Shown: positions 60,800 through 64,000 of the stretch, piece by piece
Layout of the letters: the number at the start of each line of letters is the position of its first letter
Numbering within the stretch: position 1 is the first letter of the stretch
Assembly: GCF_002953715.1 (NCBI RefSeq)
Contig: NZ_CP025014.1
Span: 124,001 to 188,000, forward strand
Length of the DNA stretch: 64,000 bases
Source: Rhizobium leguminosarum
GTDB taxonomy: Bacteria; Pseudomonadota; Alphaproteobacteria; Rhizobiales; Rhizobiaceae
Direction: 5' to 3'
Notes under the pieces: generated by a model
What the model was told of the DNA's origin: nothing
The model's database searches: none
What the model saw: the letters and a program-made list of their open reading frames with translations, nothing else
Translations under genes and position numbers: made by a program

Positions 60800-61771
60800 T
60801 CAGGCTTTGGTCGTCTCCGCTCTGGTCGTTGGCTTCAGCAGGATGATGAGAAGCAAGCCGGCGACTATGAGTGCCGCGCCTTCGAGATGATAGCGTTGCA
60901 ACTGTTCGCCGAGGAACAGGTAGGCGAGCACGGCGATAAAGATCGTCTGGATGTAAAGCAGCACACCCGCCCGCGCCGCCCCCAGGGCCTCGATGCTACG
61001 ATTGAAGAGATAATACATAACCGCGCCGCCAGGGATCGCGACATAGCCGAGCGCGATAAGGCCGCTGGCATTCAGCGTGGAGCGCTCGTCGGAGACAAGC
61101 TCAAACAGGTAGAAGGGCAGGGCCGTCAGCACCGCCGCACCGAGGAGGAGTACCAGGAGAGCAAGGCGATTCACATCGAATTTCGCCCGGCGGAGCAGGA
61201 CGGTATAGAGGCTGAAACAGAACGCGCCAGCGACGATCCACAGCTCTCCGGGATTGAGGTCGAGACGTAAGAGCGCAGCCGGGCTGCCTTTGACGATGAT
61301 GACCACGATCCCGAGAAAGGCGAGGATCGATCCGATCACCTGCCAGCGTCCCATCGGCTCAGCCAGAATGAAACGGGCAAGAATCATAGTGATAATCGGG
61401 ATCAGGGCGATGATGATGCCGGCGGTAGTGGCATCGGCATGTTCGAGGCCGACAAAAATCAGGCCCTGGCAGATCGCAAGCCCCATACCGCCGATGGCGA
61501 GCAACTCGAGGCCGCGAGCCCGCATGAGAGCGACCATGGCGCCGAAATGCTGGTACACGATCGGCATCAGGATCGCCCAGGCGATCAGCACACGCCAGAA
61601 GCAAAGCGCCCAGGGCGGCATCTCCGAAGAGACCCATTTCGCGGCGATATAGACGCCGGCCGACAGCAGCCAGCAGACAACCCCCACGGAATAGGCGGCT
61701 GCAAGCGAACCGCCCGCCGCCTGTTCCGTCCCGACCGTGTCGCGATGGACCGCCAAGACATGTATCGCCAT
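60800..61771 (-). CDS. DMT-superfamily (EamA) exporter
   Basis: The 323-residue protein has ten membrane segments in two EamA repeats: YSVGVVCWLLSAGVYIAAKW, CFWRVLIAWAILMPIVYQHF, ATTAGIIIALIPIITMILAR, AEPMGRWQVIGSILAFLGIV, then LWIVAGAFCFSLYTVLLRRA ... YIQTIFIAVLAYLFLGEQLQ. Members export amino acids or other metabolites. No partner gene is adjacent; the 300 bases beyond the start contain no gene. Confidence 0.9.
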   Translation of the reverse strand: MAIHVLAVHRDTVGTEQAAGGSLAAAYSVGVVCWLLSAGVYIAAKWVSSEMPPWALCFWRVLIAWAILMPIVYQHFGAMVALMRARGLELLAIGGMGLAICQGLIFVGLEHADATTAGIIIALIPIITMILARFILAEPMGRWQVIGSILAFLGIVVIIVKGSPAALLRLDLNPGELWIVAGAFCFSLYTVLLRRAKFDVNRLALLVLLLGAAVLTALPFYLFELVSDERSTLNASGLIALGYVAIPGGAVMYYLFNRSIEALGAARAGVLLYIQTIFIAVLAYLFLGEQLQRYHLEGAALIVAGLLLIILLKPTTRAETTKA

Positions 61772-62078
61772 GGCCCAGTTATGCCACAGTTCCCGTGTGC
61801 TGCACAGATGAAGGCGGCGGCACTTCGTCTATTGAGGACGACCTCCAGCCCCGGGGGGACAGCGACGATTAAAACGCAGCATTCGCGATGACTAGCCGCT
61901 GGCTGCTTGGGACCGATCGCTGACGAGCCTCGGCAGCTTTTGCGCCAAACTGCGCCCTGCAGCGTCAACGACTACCCCAGGACAGAAAGCATCATGTGAT
62001 TACACTCAGTCGCGGTGCTCGGGCATCACCTAGAAGGCCTCCGACGCGACCCGCATCGCCAATCGAATGAGGTGACTT
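61772..62078. other. Intergenic stretch
   Basis: About 300 bases between two divergent genes. No frame with support; promoters for both sides are expected here. GAGGTGA at 62069-62075 is the ribosome site of the next gene. Confidence 0.4.
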
Positions 62079-62747
62079 TTGACGCAGTTCTTCGAAACCA
62101 CTCAAGGAATAATGGCAATGGGAGCGCTGATTGCAGCCGGTGGCTTTACTGCTGGCGCCTTCATCCCCACCGTGATTCAGCTCGCAAGAAAGCAGATCAA
62201 TCGACGCCCACGAAGCGAGGCGAGAAATCTGGCGATGATGACAGTGTTGGCGCTCGACGACTTCGTTGGCGCAAGCTATGCGGCAGTCCGGGACATCCCA
62301 GAATTCAATCCGATGGATGAGGGCGAATTCGCGTTTCACGTTCCGGATCCTGTCCTTTCGCTTCCGAAGGACGCCGATTGGAAGCTTTTCACTGCCGAGT
62401 TGTCAGACGAAATCTTGTGGCTGTCGAACCGGGTCAAGAACCTCAACTATGCGTTGGATAGCCTCGATCTGTCTCGGCCCGGGTTCGATGGCTTCTTTGA
62501 GAAGCGCCAGGAAGGTTATGCGGGTCTTGCAGCCGAGGCCATGGACCTGATTGAGCGCATGCTTGAAGAGTTCGGCCTGACGCTGCCTGTCAAGCCTGAC
62601 TACTATCGCCAGCGTGAGGGGCTCGTATCGGCGATCCTGAGCGTGGGAGAACGAAGCTCCGGCCGTCGAGCGACTGGGACTGTCACGCAATCGAACGGAT
62701 CGAATGTCCTGCAACTATTTCCAAAGAGAGGCGATGAAGCTGACTGA
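62079..62747 (+). CDS. Hypothetical protein with one N-terminal membrane helix
   Basis: TTG 62079 directly follows GAGGTGACTT; ATG 62112 is the alternative. The 222-residue product has one hydrophobic segment (IMAMGALIAAGGFTAGAFIP) and a long helical cytoplasmic part (RNLAMMTVLALDDFVGASYA, LSDEILWLSNRVKNLNYALD, YAGLAAEAMDLIERMLEEFG). It is well formed but matches no family I know. Confidence 0.65.
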   Translation: MTQFFETTQGIMAMGALIAAGGFTAGAFIPTVIQLARKQINRRPRSEARNLAMMTVLALDDFVGASYAAVRDIPEFNPMDEGEFAFHVPDPVLSLPKDADWKLFTAELSDEILWLSNRVKNLNYALDSLDLSRPGFDGFFEKRQEGYAGLAAEAMDLIERMLEEFGLTLPVKPDYYRQREGLVSAILSVGERSSGRRATGTVTQSNGSNVLQLFPKRGDEAD

Positions 62748-62852
62748 TCTAACGCAATGAATCGCTCTGCTGACGAGCAGGAAATTTCGATTGAGATCCG
62801 CAATAGGGAGTTGAAATGCAAGAGCAATCGCTGACCCCATCCAACTTGGTTG

Positions 62853-63224
62853 CTAGTGCAGGCCCGATGAGCCGTTTATCTTCCAAGACCCATCTGCTGG
62901 ACAAGCAACACCATTGAACCGAGTCACCCCCTCAAGACTTTGCTTGCTTGTGACGAAGTCGCGGCATCCGTTTGGATTGTTTGTACCCGGCCGGACCTGC
63001 TCGATAACCCCAGCGCTGCCAGTTGACGGGTTGGCCCACGCTAGCGGATCGGAACCGACCGCGGCCCGTCCCACGGTTTCGGCAATCACCGTTTGGTCAG
63101 TGATCGGAACTGCCGTCGGAGCGGCCGGAGCAACTGTGGACGTCTGAAGCGGCTCGGGATGCGAGCAAGCGGCAAGCACCAGCGCAGGGGACACTATGGC
63201 AACCATGATCAGTTTTGAAAGCAT
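62853..63224 (-). CDS. Small lipoprotein
   Basis: Start chosen at ATG 63224, giving a signal peptide with lipobox: LSKLIMVAIVSPALVLAACS (Cys at about residue 20). The mature part of about 100 residues contains TDQTVIAETVGRAAVGSDPL, AWANPSTGSAGVIEQVR and CRDFVTSKQSLEGVTRFNGV, ending ACPADGSWKING. That layout (anchor, Ala/Pro linker, 'NP.TG..G.I', 'CR.F', 'G.AC...DG.W') is that of small surface-antigen-like lipoproteins common in rhizobia. Confidence 0.75.
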   Translation of the reverse strand: MLSKLIMVAIVSPALVLAACSHPEPLQTSTVAPAAPTAVPITDQTVIAETVGRAAVGSDPLAWANPSTGSAGVIEQVRPGTNNPNGCRDFVTSKQSLEGVTRFNGVACPADGSWKINGSSGLH

Positions 63225-63399
63225 AGAGTGACAAACCAGCCTTTCGGACGCTGCATATGACATCGCATTGTGACCAGATGCAGGCGCCATTGACTGCTGC
63301 TCATTGCATCTTCAGGAAATCGGTCGCGGGGCGCGAACGGCTACCGCCATTTCTCCAGCTGAGCCTCCGCGTGCGCATGCGAGGCCTGACGCGCCTTCC

Positions 63400-63590
63400 T
63401 GACAGGGGAGGTCCGCGACCTGGCGGCAATAGCGGCTTCGAACCGTTCGCGACATTCGTCCGCTTGCCGGACCTGACGCGGTAGCGCCGGCTCGGGAAAG
63501 CAAGATGCAGGTCTCATCGTCAATCTGGGTGATGCGTTGGGCGATGAAACCAGCCGGTACCAAATCAGAGGGGCGAAACATGGTGCTCAT
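63400..63590 (-). mobile_element. Fragment of an ISL3-family transposase (N-terminal part)
   Basis: ATG 63590 opens MFRPSDLVPAGFIAQRITQI, DDETCILLSRAGATASGPAS and GRMSRTVRSRYCRQVADLPC. ISL3 transposases begin this way, with a zinc finger (usually CP.CG..S...HSRY.R...DLP). Here both cysteines of the first pair are changed (SGPAS), and similarity ends at about 63400. The catalytic domain is missing, so this is a dead end-fragment. Confidence 0.6.
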
Positions 63591-63626
63591 AGGCTGATTC
63601 CTTTGTGGAAACCAGCAAAGCAGCAT

Positions 63627-64000
63627 CGTCGCAACTGCATCAAAACTGAGTCAGAGTCAAAATTGGACGCCGGTCACCCCGCCGGCAGAGGAGATGAGTT
63701 CGCTCATGGCACGCGTGGCAGGCCGGATTCGCGGGAGCCATGGGTAGCTTTGGCAGACATCGGGGCGCCCAGGAAATTTCCCTGTAGCCGGTCGCATTTT
63801 CTCTTGCCCAGCCAGGCAAAACGCGGACGCGACCGAGCGCGCGCGACATTGGCTGTCAACCCAGCTTTCCTTCGCGGCCGCAGCTACCCGACAATTAAGT
63901 CTGCGTTGCTCGCCCAGGCGACGCCCAGTAGTCTAGCCGTCTTACCGACAGGCGGTTAGTGAAACGCAGCGATTCGATGGCCATTTTCTTCAAAACAACA
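63627..64000. other. Right edge, no recognisable gene
   Basis: About 370 bases. Only overlapping, unremarkable frames are open. Position next to an IS fragment suggests more decayed mobile-element or intergenic DNA. Nothing can be named. Confidence 0.4.

Overview
The window looks like an alphaproteobacterium of the Rhizobium group (R. etli / R. leguminosarum type), more likely a large plasmid or chromid than core chromosome. This rests on high GC with dense operons, two DUF982 proteins (a rhizobial family), a stand-alone LigD-type ligase, a complete five-step hut pathway with two HutC-type repressors, an alpha-galactoside (agp/aga) operon like the one known in Sinorhizobium meliloti, and intergenic palindromes typical of Rhizobium. 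No rRNA, tRNA, CRISPR array or replication origin was seen.

Layout. (1) 1-9.4 kb is accessory and partly decayed: a frameshifted small membrane protein, a TauE-type exporter, a DUF1778/GNAT toxin-antitoxin pair with its own palindromic operator, a hipB-like gene followed by a wrecked hipA start, DUF982, a four-gene cassette of tiny coupled ORFs, an ATP-dependent DNA ligase with a duplicated leader, and small secreted or lipoprotein genes, one of them frameshifted. (2) 9.5-10.9 kb: DUF899 protein and a J-domain protein. (3) 11.0-25.0 kb: the histidine utilisation locus. hutI-hutH-hutG-hutU-hutD run leftward, hutF and a HutC-like regulator run rightward, and a second, canonical HutC faces a histidine/polar amino-acid ABC transporter operon whose last gene is a HutH paralogue without the MIO-forming Ala-Ser-Gly triad. 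Together they import histidine and convert it through urocanate, imidazolonepropionate, formiminoglutamate and formylglutamate to glutamate plus formate. (4) 25.0-39.7 kb: a leftward set of exported proteins (two sulfatases, an HAD phosphatase-like protein, an eight-haem-motif cytochrome with C-terminal TPRs, two outer-membrane beta-barrel candidates, a lipoprotein alpha/beta hydrolase) facing a rightward two-component system (periplasmic-sensor kinase, FixJ/NarL-type regulator, REC-only protein). This is the best candidate for an undescribed functional unit. (5) 39.9-48.6 kb: PAP2 phosphatase, a COG4280-type membrane protein with a small partner, MscS-cNMP channel, a large dimethylglycine/sarcosine dehydrogenase-type flavoprotein, a small XRE module and a methyltransferase. 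(6) 48.7-58.8 kb: the alpha-galactoside operon, agpT facing agaL1-agpA-agpB-agpC-agpD-agaL2 and closed by a strong terminator. (7) 58.8-64 kb: accessory again, with DUF982, small hypotheticals, a 5'-truncated thermonuclease, a DMT exporter, a lipoprotein and an ISL3 transposase fragment.

The two metabolic loci in the middle are intact, while the pseudogenes concentrate near both ends of the window. Everything was read by eye from sequence and translations; no database search was run.
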